Below, in pieces: positions 16,502-25,399 of a DNA stretch of 60,759 bases. Position numbers and translations under genes: made by a program. The stretch comes from an uncultured Phascolarctobacterium sp. (lineage in GTDB: Bacteria > Bacillota > Negativicutes > Acidaminococcales > Acidaminococcaceae), in contig NZ_CAJMEH010000004.1 in NCBI RefSeq assembly GCF_905212365.1, forward strand, positions 1-60,759, in the 5' to 3' direction. The notes under the pieces were generated by a model. The model was not told where the DNA came from. It worked only from the letters and a program-made list of their open reading frames with translations, and made no database searches. The first letter of the stretch is position 1; each line of letters starts with the position of its first letter.

Positions 16502-17215
16502 TTATTCGTGATGTGCGAATACAAGTGCATAGCTGGTCAGCGTCAGCATGGTGAAGATAAAGGCCTGTAAGAAGCCAATAAATAAGCTGAACATTACCCA
16601 GAATTCGGGTACTACCCACGGAGCCAATTGATACAGTACAATCAGCAAAATTTCGCCTGCCAGGATGTTACCAAATAGACGAAGAGCCATGGTCAGCGGT
16701 TTGGTTACTTCTTCCAGCAAATGCAACGGCAGGAAGGCCATAGAAGGACTTACAAAATGTTTGAAATGGCCCAATCCGTTTTTGCCTATACCTACGACAT
16801 AAACGCCGAGAGCAACTGTCAGAGACAGTGCAAAGCAAGTGTTCACGTCATTGGTAGGAGAAGTCCAATGTGCTCCAACCTGAGGAAGCATACCAAGTTC
16901 GTTACCAATGAAGATAAACATAAAGAGGGTAATGATAAAAGGAGCCATGTATTTGCGTCCTTTTACTCCCAAGGTATCTTCCATCAAGCTGCTCAGGAAA
17001 TCAACAAAGAATTCCATCACATTTTGTAAACCGCTGGGAACCAGCTTCGGACTTCTTGCAGCCATGATGAAGAGCACGAAAACGATAGCCATCGTGATCC
17101 AGGTCATATACATTGTCTGCATATTGATGACGATACCAGGGGCTACTTCTGTGGCAAAATAATGGATGATCTCGCCGGAATGTTCTTGTGCTGCTGCAGC
17201 TGCTTCATTTCCCAT
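16502..17215 (-). CDS. atpB: ATP synthase Fo subunit a
   Basis: 237 aa, five to six membrane helices. It contains the helix with the essential arginine (KPLTMALRLFGNILAGE) and the preceding FIGNELGMLPQ region. It forms the ion half-channels next to the c ring. AAGGAG lies seven bases before the ATG. Order a, c, b, delta-alpha, gamma, beta, epsilon is the usual bacterial order. Confidence 0.95.
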   Translation of the reverse strand: MGNEAAAAAQEHSGEIIHYFATEVAPGIVINMQTMYMTWITMAIVFVLFIMAARSPKLVPSGLQNVMEFFVDFLSSLMEDTLGVKGRKYMAPFIITLFMFIFIGNELGMLPQVGAHWTSPTNDVNTCFALSLTVALGVYVVGIGKNGLGHFKHFVSPSMAFLPLHLLEEVTKPLTMALRLFGNILAGEILLIVLYQLAPWVVPEFWVMFSLFIGFLQAFIFTMLTLTSYALVFAHHE

Positions 17216-17231
17216 TCTTTCACTCCTTTCT

Positions 17232-17636
17232 TCACGTCTCCTCCTTATTCAGTCGGTACGCGACAAATGTTAAAGTAATAATTAAAAAAATATGTATAAG
17301 AAGAAATCCTATGCACAAACCAGCTACATAGTATTTCATCTTCAACATCAAAAGAAAAATGCTGATAGCCGAAAGCATACGGTACACCTTGTAGCGCCGC
17401 ATAATCTTCAGCCCCTCCAAAGGATACTGCGCATAAGGGAGAGCCTTACGGATACCGGCGAACATAATCAGCGTATCCAAAAGCCCCAGAACAACTCCCC
17501 TAAACAAGGATACGGTAAACTCCCGTGTACAGGCAAAGTAAGACAGCAACAGCACGGGCACAGCCCAAAGCGCCAGCTGCATCAAAATTTTATTGCTGTG
17601 TTTGGCCATCAGGGGAGTAAGATCAAATTTCATCAT
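17232..17636 (-). CDS. atpI: ATP synthase subunit I family membrane protein
   Basis: 134 aa with four hydrophobic segments, directly before atpB and overlapping the upstream atpZ-like gene by 4 bp (ATGA). Position, size and hydrophobicity fit the AtpI family, which assists assembly of the c ring. Sequence conservation in this family is low, so the call depends partly on context. Confidence 0.75.
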   Translation of the reverse strand: MMKFDLTPLMAKHSNKILMQLALWAVPVLLLSYFACTREFTVSLFRGVVLGLLDTLIMFAGIRKALPYAQYPLEGLKIMRRYKVYRMLSAISIFLLMLKMKYYVAGLCIGFLLIHIFLIITLTFVAYRLNKEET

Positions 17637-17902
17637 TTTTTCTCATCCTCATCGTCCTTATCCAGCATCGTAGTATACACCAATTTGAAGAACGTCAGAA
17701 ATATAGAAATAAACGCCAGGCAGATGCATGCCATACGCCAGGTGTGATCGCCGGTCTGAAAGTAATTATCCAGCCAGTTGCCACCCCAATAAGCCAACAG
17801 AAAATCAACCACCGCCATAAAGCCTAACGACGAAACGGTAGCCAGAGCGTTCAGCGCTCTGATATATTCTCTATCACTTTTGCGTTTATCCATCTTCTCC
17901 AT
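17633..17902 (-). CDS. atpZ: AtpZ/AtpI-type small membrane protein
   Basis: 89 aa with a basic N terminus, two hydrophobic helices (LATVSSLGFMAVVDFLLAYWGG and a second after MACIC) and an acidic tail (DKDDEDEKK). The family helps assemble the Fo part and has been linked to Mg2+ or Ca2+ transport. It opens the atp operon. The start could be the ATG at 17902 or 17893. Confidence 0.72.
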   Translation of the reverse strand: MEKMDKRKSDREYIRALNALATVSSLGFMAVVDFLLAYWGGNWLDNYFQTGDHTWRMACICLAFISIFLTFFKLVYTTMLDKDDEDEKK

Positions 17903-17950
17903 CCCTGGGCAGATATTACTGAACGTATGCCTAAATTCACAATTGTGTAT

Positions 17951-17979
17951 AATATAATTTTAAATTATTTCACAAACAA
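17951..17979 (-). promoter_or_regulatory. probable promoter of the atp operon
   Basis: On the minus strand TTGTTT (17974-17979) and TATATT (17951-17956) are 17 bp apart; a second register, TTGTGA with TTATAC, is also possible. It lies between wecB and atpZ, in a short AT-rich gap. Confidence 0.6.
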
Positions 17980-17986
17980 TGTCCAC

Positions 17987-19144
17987 TTAATTATGCTGAA
18001 ATTCGGAAAAAATTTCTGCGTCAAAGCCATTTTTGCGTAAAATAGCGCTGATGATACGTTGGCAGGCCTTGCCGTCGCCGTAAGGATTGGCTGCCTCCGC
18101 CATGGAGCGGTAATGAGCGGCGTCATCCAAGAGCAAATTAGTTTCCCGCAGCACGTCCTCGTAGGCCGTGCCCACCAGCTTAACGGTACCGGCCTCCACC
18201 GCTTCGGGACGTTCCGTAGTATCGCGCAGCACCAGCACCGGCTTGCCTAAAGCGGGAGCCTCCTCCTGAATGCCGCCGCTGTCCGTCAGCACGATGTCGA
18301 CCTTAGCCATTAAATTAGCGAAAGGCTCGTAATCCATAGGCTCGATAAGATGCACACGGTTCAAATGCCCCAGCTCCTGCTGCACAATTTCGCGTACCTT
18401 AGGGTTCTTATGCACCGGGAAAATAGCCTCCACATCCTCATGAGCCTCCAGCACGCTTTTCAAGGCGCGGTACACATGACGCATAGGCTCTCCCAGATTT
18501 TCGCGGCGATGCGTAGTCATCAAAATCAGACGGCGGCCGCTGGCAAACACCTTGTTAAAGTCCTCATCCTCAAAATGATAATCGGAACGCACGGTAGTCT
18601 GCAAAGCATCGATAACAGTGTTGCCCGTTACCAGAATATTTTCCGGCTTGACATTTTCCCGCAGCAGATTGGCCTTGCTGGTCGAGGTAGGAGCAAAATG
18701 CATATCGGCAATAGCGCCTGTCAGCTTGCGGTTCATTTCCTCCGGATAGGGGGAATATTTATTGCCGGTGCGCAGCCCGGCCTCCACGTGCCCTACGGGA
18801 ATCTGCGCATAAAAGGCTGCCAGCGCCCCCGCAAATGTAGTCGTAGTATCGCCATGCACCAAAACCATATCGGGCTTGGCTTCCTCCATAACAGGCTTCA
18901 GGCCCATCAGCGCACGGGTAGTAACGTCGTACAGCGTTTGGCCGCTGGTCATAATATTCAGGTCGTAGTCCGGCTTAATGCCGAAAAGCTCCAGCACCTG
19001 GTCCAGCATTTCGCGATGCTGAGCGGTAACGGCCACAATGGGCTGGATATATTCGGGATATTTGCGCATCTCCAATACCAGCGGACACATTTTAATCGCT
19101 TCCGGGCGGGTACCGAAAACAGTCATCAATTTAAGTTTTTTCAC
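17987..19144 (-). CDS. wecB: UDP-N-acetylglucosamine 2-epimerase (non-hydrolysing)
   Basis: 385 aa from a GTG start with GGGGGAGG just upstream. Family motifs are GTRPEAIKMCPLV, TAQHREMLD, VHGDTTTTFA, GHVEAGLRTGNKYSPYPEE and LTDSGGIQEEAPALGKPVLV. It interconverts UDP-GlcNAc and UDP-ManNAc for cell-surface polymers. It follows the lipid-carrier sugar transferase gene by 16 bp, so the two form one operon, a common arrangement next to atp genes in Firmicutes. Confidence 0.93.
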   Translation of the reverse strand: MKKLKLMTVFGTRPEAIKMCPLVLEMRKYPEYIQPIVAVTAQHREMLDQVLELFGIKPDYDLNIMTSGQTLYDVTTRALMGLKPVMEEAKPDMVLVHGDTTTTFAGALAAFYAQIPVGHVEAGLRTGNKYSPYPEEMNRKLTGAIADMHFAPTSTSKANLLRENVKPENILVTGNTVIDALQTTVRSDYHFEDEDFNKVFASGRRLILMTTHRRENLGEPMRHVYRALKSVLEAHEDVEAIFPVHKNPKVREIVQQELGHLNRVHLIEPMDYEPFANLMAKVDIVLTDSGGIQEEAPALGKPVLVLRDTTERPEAVEAGTVKLVGTAYEDVLRETNLLLDDAAHYRSMAEAANPYGDGKACQRIISAILRKNGFDAEIFSEFQHN

Positions 19145-19160
19145 GGTTCTTCCTCCCCCT

Positions 19161-20174
19161 TTACCTGTCGTTCAGAATACCGATTTTTTTAGCGCCGACT
19201 GCCACAGCCGTAATGATAGCGGCAATGATTAAAGCCGCGTAAAAACCGTCCACCTCGGCCCACAGCACTGCCGCAATGCCCAAAACCGCGGTAATGCCGT
19301 ACATCAGCAGCACTGCCTGCTTTTGGTTCATGCCCATGGCCAGCAAACGGTGATGCAGGTGCCCCTTATCCGGCTGGAAGATAGGGCGCCCGTTGCTGTA
19401 GCGACGCATGATGGCGAAGGCCGTATCCATAATCGGCAGGCCCAAGGCAATGGCCGGGACGATCAGCGCCACAGTCGCCGCCGTTTTTACCGCGCCGTAT
19501 ACAGAAATAGCCGCCAGCATATAGCCGATGAACATACTGCCCGTATCGCCCATAAAAATAGTGGCCGGATTAAAATTATAACGAATAAAGCCGATAATGC
19601 CGCCGGCCAGCGCCGCCGTCATGACCGCGATATGGTAATAGCCCATCTGCACCGCTACCAGAATCACCGTCAGCGACGCAATGGCAGATACGCCGGCAGC
19701 CAAGCCGTCCAGCCCGTCTATCAGATTAACCACATTCGTAAAGCTGATTACCCAAAAAATAGTCAGCGGTATGGACAGATAATCCAAATAAAAATAGCCG
19801 CCCAAAGGATTATTAACCCATTCGATGCGTATATCGAAAAGCACCAGTACGCAGGCAGCAAAAATCTGCCCCAGCAGCTTGACCTTCGCCGGCAGCTGGT
19901 ATTTATCGTCCAGCACGCCCACGATAACAATCACCGTACTGCCAACCAAAATACCCACAATATCCTTAGTCAGCTCCAGGCTCGCTACTGCGGCAAACAT
20001 AAAGGCAATATAAATAGCCAAGCCGCCCAAGCGCGGCATAATTTTTTTATGCACTTTGCGGTTATCGGGCCTGTCGATAGCACCGATGCGGAAGGCTATT
20101 TTTTTTATATAAGGAGTCAATATATAGCTCACCAAAGCGGCAAGCAAAAAGGGAAACCCATAAGCGCTTAACAT
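19161..20174 (-). CDS. wecA: undecaprenyl-phosphate GlcNAc-1-phosphate transferase (WecA/TagO family)
   Basis: About 337 aa with ten or more membrane helices. Signatures of the MraY/WecA superfamily are DRPDNRKVHKKIMPRLGG, the NVVNLIDGLDGLAAG loop, FMGDTGSMFIGY and the basic HLHHRLLAMG. It moves GlcNAc-1-P to undecaprenyl phosphate, starting synthesis of a surface glycan. A TTG opens the frame five codons earlier; the ATG at 20174 with GGAG nine bases upstream is preferred. Confidence 0.92.
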   Translation of the reverse strand: MLSAYGFPFLLAALVSYILTPYIKKIAFRIGAIDRPDNRKVHKKIMPRLGGLAIYIAFMFAAVASLELTKDIVGILVGSTVIVIVGVLDDKYQLPAKVKLLGQIFAACVLVLFDIRIEWVNNPLGGYFYLDYLSIPLTIFWVISFTNVVNLIDGLDGLAAGVSAIASLTVILVAVQMGYYHIAVMTAALAGGIIGFIRYNFNPATIFMGDTGSMFIGYMLAAISVYGAVKTAATVALIVPAIALGLPIMDTAFAIMRRYSNGRPIFQPDKGHLHHRLLAMGMNQKQAVLLMYGITAVLGIAAVLWAEVDGFYAALIIAAIITAVAVGAKKIGILNDR

Positions 20175-20235
20175 TATTATTTTCTCCAAACGTCAAACAA
20201 CAGACAAAACAGAAAATCTAAAGCTACGTCTATAT

Positions 20236-20263
20236 AGTATATCATCTTTCAGTGTTGCGTCAA
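20236..20263 (-). promoter_or_regulatory. promoter of wecA-wecB
   Basis: Minus-strand -35 TTGACG (20258-20263) and -10 TATACT (20236-20241), 16 bp apart, about 60 bp before the wecA start. Between here and pdxT (20264-20455) I see only the pdxT terminator and no gene. Confidence 0.75.
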
Positions 20264-20407
20264 TTACTTTTGTTACAAAAAATACAAGGACGCCGTATTT
20301 TCGTTATAAAATAAATATAAAATACAGCCCGATTATAGCCTGCGCGACGTCCGCAGCGAAATAATTCCATTACTGATAACAGCCTGTACGCAGCGTTCCG
20401 CGGCAGC

Positions 20408-20442
20408 AAAAAAGCGGCGCGCCGACCAGCGACGAACCGCTT
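20408..20442 (-). terminator. probable terminator of pdxST
   Basis: On the minus strand AAGCGG and CCGCTT pair around a GC-rich loop and are followed directly by a run of T. The stem is short, so efficiency is uncertain. Confidence 0.5.
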
Positions 20443-20455
20443 ACGAATTTTTATT

Positions 20456-21025
20456 TTATTTTTCGCACATCGCGAGAAAATATTTGTGAATCGCCATACT
20501 TTTATCCAAATCCAGCTCCGGGTGAAACGCCAACGCCAGCTGATCGCCGTAACGCGCCGCCACAATACGTCCGTCGACTTCCGCCAAAACTTTTACGCCA
20601 GCGCCGGCGCTTTCAATATAAGGCGCGCGGATAAAGGTCATAGGCACGCTGCCCAATCCGGCAAAATCCGCCTGCGTATGAAAGCTGCCCAGCTGCCTGC
20701 CGTAAGCGTTGCGTTTTACGGTAATGGGCATAGTAGCAAAATGCACCTTATCATCGTTGCTCAAATGCTCCGCCAATAGAATCATTCCGGCGCAGGTCGC
20801 CAGCACCGGCAGCCCCTGCTGAATTTTTTCCTTGAGCGCAGCATACATATCCAAATCACGCAGCAGCTTGCCCTGCACCGTACTTTCGCCGCCGGGCAGC
20901 ACCAAGCCGGTCAGTTCCTGTTCCACATCCGCCTTCTGCCGCAGCTCTATGCAGGGCGCGCCTAAAGCGCGCAGCGCCTGAATATGCTCGATAAAGGCCC
21001 CCTGTACCGCCAAAACTCCAATCAT
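20456..21025 (-). CDS. pdxT: pyridoxal 5-phosphate synthase glutaminase subunit
   Basis: 189 aa class I glutaminase. It starts MIGVLAVQGAFIEH, and has the LPGGESTVQGKLL motif, the nucleophile elbow VLATCAGMILLAE (catalytic Cys) and LALAFHPELD near the C terminus (catalytic His/Glu). It supplies ammonia to PdxS. Its ATG shares a base with the pdxS stop (TAATG), so the pair is coupled. Confidence 0.96.
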   Translation of the reverse strand: MIGVLAVQGAFIEHIQALRALGAPCIELRQKADVEQELTGLVLPGGESTVQGKLLRDLDMYAALKEKIQQGLPVLATCAGMILLAEHLSNDDKVHFATMPITVKRNAYGRQLGSFHTQADFAGLGSVPMTFIRAPYIESAGAGVKVLAEVDGRIVAARYGDQLALAFHPELDLDKSMAIHKYFLAMCEK

Positions 21026-21897
21026 TATTTACCACGCTCCGCCATCAGCAGCTGAATTTCCTGTTCGTTGATACCCACCATGGCTTCGCCCAGATTTTCG
21101 GACAGCTCGGCCAGCATTTTCGCATCCTTAAAATTAGTGACGGCTTTCACAATAGCCTGCGCTCTTTTTGCCGGATCGCCGGATTTAAAAATACCGGAGC
21201 CAACGAAAACGCCCTCTGCGCCCAGCTGCATCATTAAAGCGGCATCAGCGGGAGTTGCTACGCCGCCGGCGGCAAAATTAACTACGGGCAGGCGCTTATG
21301 CTCATGAACATAAACTACTAAATCATAGGGCACCTGCAGCTCCTTAGCGGCATTAAACAGCTCGTCCTCATTCAAGGCTGCCAGCTGCGCAATCTGCTGG
21401 TTCATTTTACGCATATGGCGTACTGCCTGTACTACGTCGCCGGTACCGGGCTCGCCCTTAGTGCGGATCATAGCCGCACCTTCGTTGATACGGCGCAGCG
21501 CTTCGCCCAAATCTCTGGCGCCGCACACGAACGGCACTTTAAATTTAGTTTTGTCGATATGATAAACGTCGTCCGCCGGAGACAGCACTTCGCTTTCGTC
21601 GATGTAATCGATTTCCAGCGCTTCCAGAATCTGCGCTTCCACAAAATGACCGATGCGGCATTTTGCCATTACAGGAATAGAAACGGCGTTCTGAATTTCT
21701 TTAATCAGCTTGGGGTCGCTCATGCGGGCTACGCCGCCGGCAGCGCGGATATCTGCGGGAATCTTCTCCAGCGCCATTACGGCGCAAGCGCCGGCAGCTT
21801 CGGCGATACGCGCCTGCTCCGGATTAGTAACGTCCATGATAACGCCGCCCTTGAGCATTTGAGCCAGCTGTGCATTTAATTTATAGCGTTCGTTCAT
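21025..21897 (-). CDS. pdxS: pyridoxal 5-phosphate synthase lyase subunit
   Basis: 290 aa TIM barrel. The family stretches AQMLKGGVIMDVTNPEQARIA (cut here), PVMAKCRIGHFVEAQ, IDYIDESEVLSPAD and MIRTKGEPGTG are intact, including the lysines that bind ribose 5-phosphate. It makes PLP from ribose 5-phosphate, glyceraldehyde 3-phosphate and ammonia. It lies divergent from its probable regulator pdxR. Confidence 0.97.
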   Translation of the reverse strand: MNERYKLNAQLAQMLKGGVIMDVTNPEQARIAEAAGACAVMALEKIPADIRAAGGVARMSDPKLIKEIQNAVSIPVMAKCRIGHFVEAQILEALEIDYIDESEVLSPADDVYHIDKTKFKVPFVCGARDLGEALRRINEGAAMIRTKGEPGTGDVVQAVRHMRKMNQQIAQLAALNEDELFNAAKELQVPYDLVVYVHEHKRLPVVNFAAGGVATPADAALMMQLGAEGVFVGSGIFKSGDPAKRAQAIVKAVTNFKDAKMLAELSENLGEAMVGINEQEIQLLMAERGK

Positions 21898-21934
21898 TAT
21901 AATTCCTCCAATAATAATTTACTTGGGATTTTGC

Positions 21935-21988
21935 TTTACAACAGCCTCCGCTACGTAGTATTATACAGACAGCTGAACATATTCATAT
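21935..21988. promoter_or_regulatory. overlapping divergent promoters of pdxR and pdxST
   Basis: On the plus strand TTTACA (21935-21940) and TATTAT (21959-21964), 18 bp apart, would serve pdxR. On the minus strand TATAAT (complement of 21960-21965) would serve pdxS but has no good -35. The two -10 boxes occupy the same bases, so polymerases face each other. A weak -35 for pdxS fits activation by a MocR-type regulator. Confidence 0.5.
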
Positions 21989-22036
21989 ACTCATTTTTTG
22001 CTAAATTATTATTGTCAGATGACAAGGAGAAATCAA

Positions 22037-23452
22037 ATGCTGACTTATAGCTTTGCCAATCTGCACGGCGACAGTATGTATAACCATCTTTATAAATGCA
22101 TCAAAAAAGATATTGCAGCAGGTACGCTGCAGGCCAACGAAAAGCTGCCCTCCAAACGGACGCTGGCCAAAAATTTAGGCGTCAGCCTTATTACCGTAGA
22201 AAACGCTTACGCCCAGCTCGCGGTAGAAGGCTACATTTATTCCCAGCCTAAGCGCGGCTATTACGTAGCAGATTTGCAGCAGCAAAAACCACCGCACCAG
22301 CGCGCCTTGCCGCCTGCAGCCGCTTGGACAATGGACAAAAAAAAGCCGCTGCTGAGCTTTGCTCAAAGCAGCGTTCCTGCAGATACCTTTCCATATAATA
22401 CATGGGCGCGACTGCTGCGCCACACCCTGACTACCGCCGACGAACACGCGCTGATCAGCGACAGCTCCGCCGGGGGCGCAGCCCCTCTGCGCCGGGCGCT
22501 GGCACGCCATCTGTACCAGTTCCGCGGTATGCAGGTACAGCCGGAGCAAATCATCATCGGCGCCGGCACCCAGACTCTGTATAATTTAATCGTCCAGCTT
22601 TTGGGGCGCAGTCATATTTACGCGCTGGAAGACCCCGGCTACCCCCAGCTGGCGGCTATTTACCGCGCCAACGACGTTTTCTGCCGCCATCTGCCCATGG
22701 ACAATCAAGGCCTATGCGCCGACGTACTCGCCAGCAGCGGCGCGGATATTCTGCACATCACGCCCTCCCACCAATTTCCTACCGGCGTCACCATGCCCAT
22801 CAGCCGCCGCTACGAGCTGCTGCGCTGGGCTGCGCAAAAGTCCTGCCGCTATATTATCGAAGACGATTACGATTGTGAATTCCGCCTGTCAGGCAAGCCT
22901 ATCCCTCCGCTGCAAAGCATAGATACGGAAGAAAAGGTAATCTATATCAACACCTTTTCCAAAACGCTGGCTCCTACCTTCCGCGTCAGCTATATGCTGC
23001 TGCCGCCCCATCTGGCTACACTCTTTTATGAAAAACTGGGCTTTTATTCCTGCACAGTTTCCAATTTCGAGCAATTCACTTTAGCAAAATTTATTGACGA
23101 CGGCTATTTTGAACGCCACATCAACCGCATGCGCACCTATTACCGCAACAAACGCGATTTGCTGCTGCAATACCTTGCTGACTGCCCCGCCGCTAACGCA
23201 CTGCGGCCGGAGGGCGAGGACAGCGGCCTCCACTTTTTGCTGCACTTGGCTACGGACGCGCCCGACACTACGCTCAAGCAGGCGGCCGCCGAGCAAAATA
23301 TCGAAATAAAATTTTTATCCGACTACTATTACCAAAAAACTAACGACTACAGCCATACCCTGCTGATGAATTATGCCGGACTGGCGGAGGAACGGCTGTA
23401 TCCCGCGCTGGATAAGCTTTTCAGCGCCCTGCTGCCCTATTTAAAGCTATAA
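22037..23452 (+). CDS. pdxR: MocR/PdxR-type GntR regulator with aminotransferase domain
   Basis: About 471 aa. An N-terminal GntR winged helix (MYNHLYKCIKKDI, ANEKLPSKRTLAKNLGVS) is joined to a fold-type I aminotransferase-like domain with EDPGYPQLAAIY and the PLP lysine motif INTFSKTLAPTFRVSYM. PdxR proteins sense PLP and switch on pdxST when it is scarce. Divergence from pdxST strongly supports this role here. The ATG at 22037 has AAGGAG seven bases upstream; earlier ATGs in the frame have none. Confidence 0.88.
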   Translation: MLTYSFANLHGDSMYNHLYKCIKKDIAAGTLQANEKLPSKRTLAKNLGVSLITVENAYAQLAVEGYIYSQPKRGYYVADLQQQKPPHQRALPPAAAWTMDKKKPLLSFAQSSVPADTFPYNTWARLLRHTLTTADEHALISDSSAGGAAPLRRALARHLYQFRGMQVQPEQIIIGAGTQTLYNLIVQLLGRSHIYALEDPGYPQLAAIYRANDVFCRHLPMDNQGLCADVLASSGADILHITPSHQFPTGVTMPISRRYELLRWAAQKSCRYIIEDDYDCEFRLSGKPIPPLQSIDTEEKVIYINTFSKTLAPTFRVSYMLLPPHLATLFYEKLGFYSCTVSNFEQFTLAKFIDDGYFERHINRMRTYYRNKRDLLLQYLADCPAANALRPEGEDSGLHFLLHLATDAPDTTLKQAAAEQNIEIKFLSDYYYQKTNDYSHTLLMNYAGLAEERLYPALDKLFSALLPYLKL

Positions 23453-23454
23453 GC

Positions 23455-24075
23455 TTATTCAACCGGCACCTCAGCATACTCGCTGCTCTCCAGCTCCAGC
23501 TCTATAGCTCTGTTCAGTCGTTCAGTCAGCCAAGCTTCCGCCTCCTCCTTCTGACTGTCGCGCATCTGCAAAATTATCTTAGCCTGCAGCCCGTATTCAA
23601 CATCGGCAATGGCGAACAAGCTTTGCTGGTACAAAATATTTAAAATACGCCCTGCGCTGTTCACATCATAGGTAAAGCTAAAGCGGCTCATTAAAACCCG
23701 CTGGGCCAGCCCGCATTCCTTCAAGGCCCCGGCTACGCTGCCGCTGTAGGCACGCACTAAACCGCCTGCTCCCAGCTTAATACCGCCGAAGTAGCGCGTT
23801 ACTACGGCCGCCGTACCGACGAGCTGGTTTTTACGCAGCACCTCCAGCATAGGAATGCCCGCCGTACCCGACGGCTCGCCGTCGTCGCTGGAACGCTGCG
23901 CCAAATCGTCCACTATATAGGCCGAACAATTATGGGTGGCATCCCAAAACTCTTTTTTTACGGCTTTGATAAACTCCTGCGCCTCAGCTTCACTGTTCAC
24001 CTTTTTCAGCGTGCAAATAAAACGTGATTTTTCTATAATTATTTCTTTACGGTAATCCTTGCTTATCGTGTACAA
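23455..24075 (-). CDS. yigZ: YigZ/IMPACT family protein
   Basis: 206 aa with the UPF0029 N-terminal domain: IIEKSRFICTLKKVNSE, ATHNCSAYIV, RSSDDGEPSGTAGIPML and VTRYFGGIKLGAGGLVRAY. A ferredoxin-like C-terminal domain follows. Start TTG with GGAGG eight bases upstream. The cellular role is not established (links to translation control). It converges on pdxR with a 2-bp gap. Confidence 0.9.
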   Translation of the reverse strand: MYTISKDYRKEIIIEKSRFICTLKKVNSEAEAQEFIKAVKKEFWDATHNCSAYIVDDLAQRSSDDGEPSGTAGIPMLEVLRKNQLVGTAAVVTRYFGGIKLGAGGLVRAYSGSVAGALKECGLAQRVLMSRFSFTYDVNSAGRILNILYQQSLFAIADVEYGLQAKIILQMRDSQKEEAEAWLTERLNRAIELELESSEYAEVPVE

Positions 24076-24195
24076 GAGGTGTGCCTCCGTCCTTAATTTT
24101 CTTCATTTTTATAACTATTATAACACATCGCTGGCACGTGATGAAAAATTTTACTGTTTTTCACAGCATCACTTTATTTTTCAGCATATCTTTGC

Positions 24196-24303
24196 TATAA
24201 TAGTGGACGTTTAAAATATAAAGGAAGAAGTTCGCGCAAGCGGATATTTTTCCAAGGGCATCCGCCCGCAGTATTTATTTTTTAAGGGAAAGAGGTATAT
24301 CAA
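24196..24303 (+). promoter_or_regulatory. promoter and leader of the BASS transporter gene
   Basis: TATAAT at 24196-24201 has only a weak -35 at 17 bp. The leader of about 95 nt contains GCGGAT (about 24240) pairing with ATCCGC (about 24260), followed within a few bases by a T-rich tract. This could be a weak attenuator. The rest of 24076-24303 shows no gene. Confidence 0.4.
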
Positions 24304-25281
24304 ATGAAACAAATCTGCGCATTGATCGGCAAGTTCTTTGGCATTATCGCCATCGTCTTTCTGATCCTCGGTATGGTCATGCCCCAGAATTTTCTGTGGG
24401 TATTAGGTAAGGTGGGAGGCATCAGCGTTCTTAGCTGTCTCTTAGGCGTTGTAATGTTCGGCATGGGCACAACGCTCAACTTGAAAGATTTCGCTTTAGT
24501 TTTAAAACGCCCCGCCGACGTTTTAATCGGCGCATGCGCACAATTCTTTATTATGCCCGGTCTGGCTTACTTACTGGCTACGGCTTTCAATCTTGACCCA
24601 GCGCTGACTGCCGGCGTTGTACTGGTGGGCACCTGCCCCGGTGGCACTTCCTCCAATGTTATTACCTTTATGTCCAAAGGCGACGTAGCGCTGTCCGTTA
24701 CCATGACCAGCGTTTCCACCGTACTATCTCCTATTTTAACTCCGTTCATCACCTATTTAATCATCGGTCAGAAAATAGCTTTCGATCCGGTAGGTATGTT
24801 CTTCTCCATCGTGCAAATCGTAATTCTGCCCATCTGCCTGGGTTTAGCAGTTAAATCTTTTCTGCCCAAACTGGCAGCTACGGCTACCGACTATCTGCCC
24901 GCAGTCTCCACTATCGCTATTTCCTTAATCATCGCCGGTGTAATCGGCGCCAGCCGCGACCTGATCCTCAAAACCTCCGGCCTGATTATTCTGGTAGTTA
25001 TTCTGCATAACTGCTGCGGTTATGCACTGGGCTTCGGCATTGCACGCCTGTGCGGTCTCAGCTGGAAAAAAGCAGTCGCTCTTTCCGTAGAGGTTGGCAT
25101 GCAGAACTCCGGTCTGGCAACCGGTCTTGCTAAAGCTCACTTTGCCGCAATGCCAGCAGCTACCGTTCCCGGCGCTGTGTTCTCCGCCTGGCATAATATT
25201 TCCGGCGCAGTTCTGGCTTGGCTGTTCCAAAACTATCTGAATCCTAAATTCGATCCTGATTACGATAAGGAAAACGCATAA
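24304..25281 (+). CDS. bile acid:sodium symporter (BASS) family transporter
   Basis: 325 aa with about ten membrane segments. Family landmarks are LGVVMFGMGTTLNLKDF, the crossover region VGTCPGGTSSNVITFMSKGD, VALSVTMTSVSTVLSP and a later VEVGMQNSGLATGLA. Bacterial members carry bile acids, pantothenate precursors (PanS) or other organic anions with Na+. The substrate cannot be read from the sequence. It stands alone between a leader and a terminator. Confidence 0.88.
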   Translation: MKQICALIGKFFGIIAIVFLILGMVMPQNFLWVLGKVGGISVLSCLLGVVMFGMGTTLNLKDFALVLKRPADVLIGACAQFFIMPGLAYLLATAFNLDPALTAGVVLVGTCPGGTSSNVITFMSKGDVALSVTMTSVSTVLSPILTPFITYLIIGQKIAFDPVGMFFSIVQIVILPICLGLAVKSFLPKLAATATDYLPAVSTIAISLIIAGVIGASRDLILKTSGLIILVVILHNCCGYALGFGIARLCGLSWKKAVALSVEVGMQNSGLATGLAKAHFAAMPAATVPGAVFSAWHNISGAVLAWLFQNYLNPKFDPDYDKENA

Positions 25282-25312
25282 AACTAATATTTATTCAAAT
25301 GCATCGTTTCGC

Positions 25313-25343
25313 AAGCGCCGCTTTTCCGCGGCGCTTTCTTTTT
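25313..25343 (+). terminator. terminator after the BASS gene
   Basis: AAGCGCCGC, a 6-nt loop and GCGGCGCTT form a perfect 9-bp stem followed by TCTTTTTCT. Confidence 0.85.
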
Positions 25344-25399
25344 CTGCTCAACAGCAGGAAATACCTATTTTGCAGCAAAGATAGTAAAGATATTATAGA

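Noticed and set aside
20260..20565. A 101-codon minus-strand frame overlapping the pdxT end
   Set aside because: Arginine/tryptophan-rich out-of-frame product overlapping pdxT and the terminator; no ribosome binding site.
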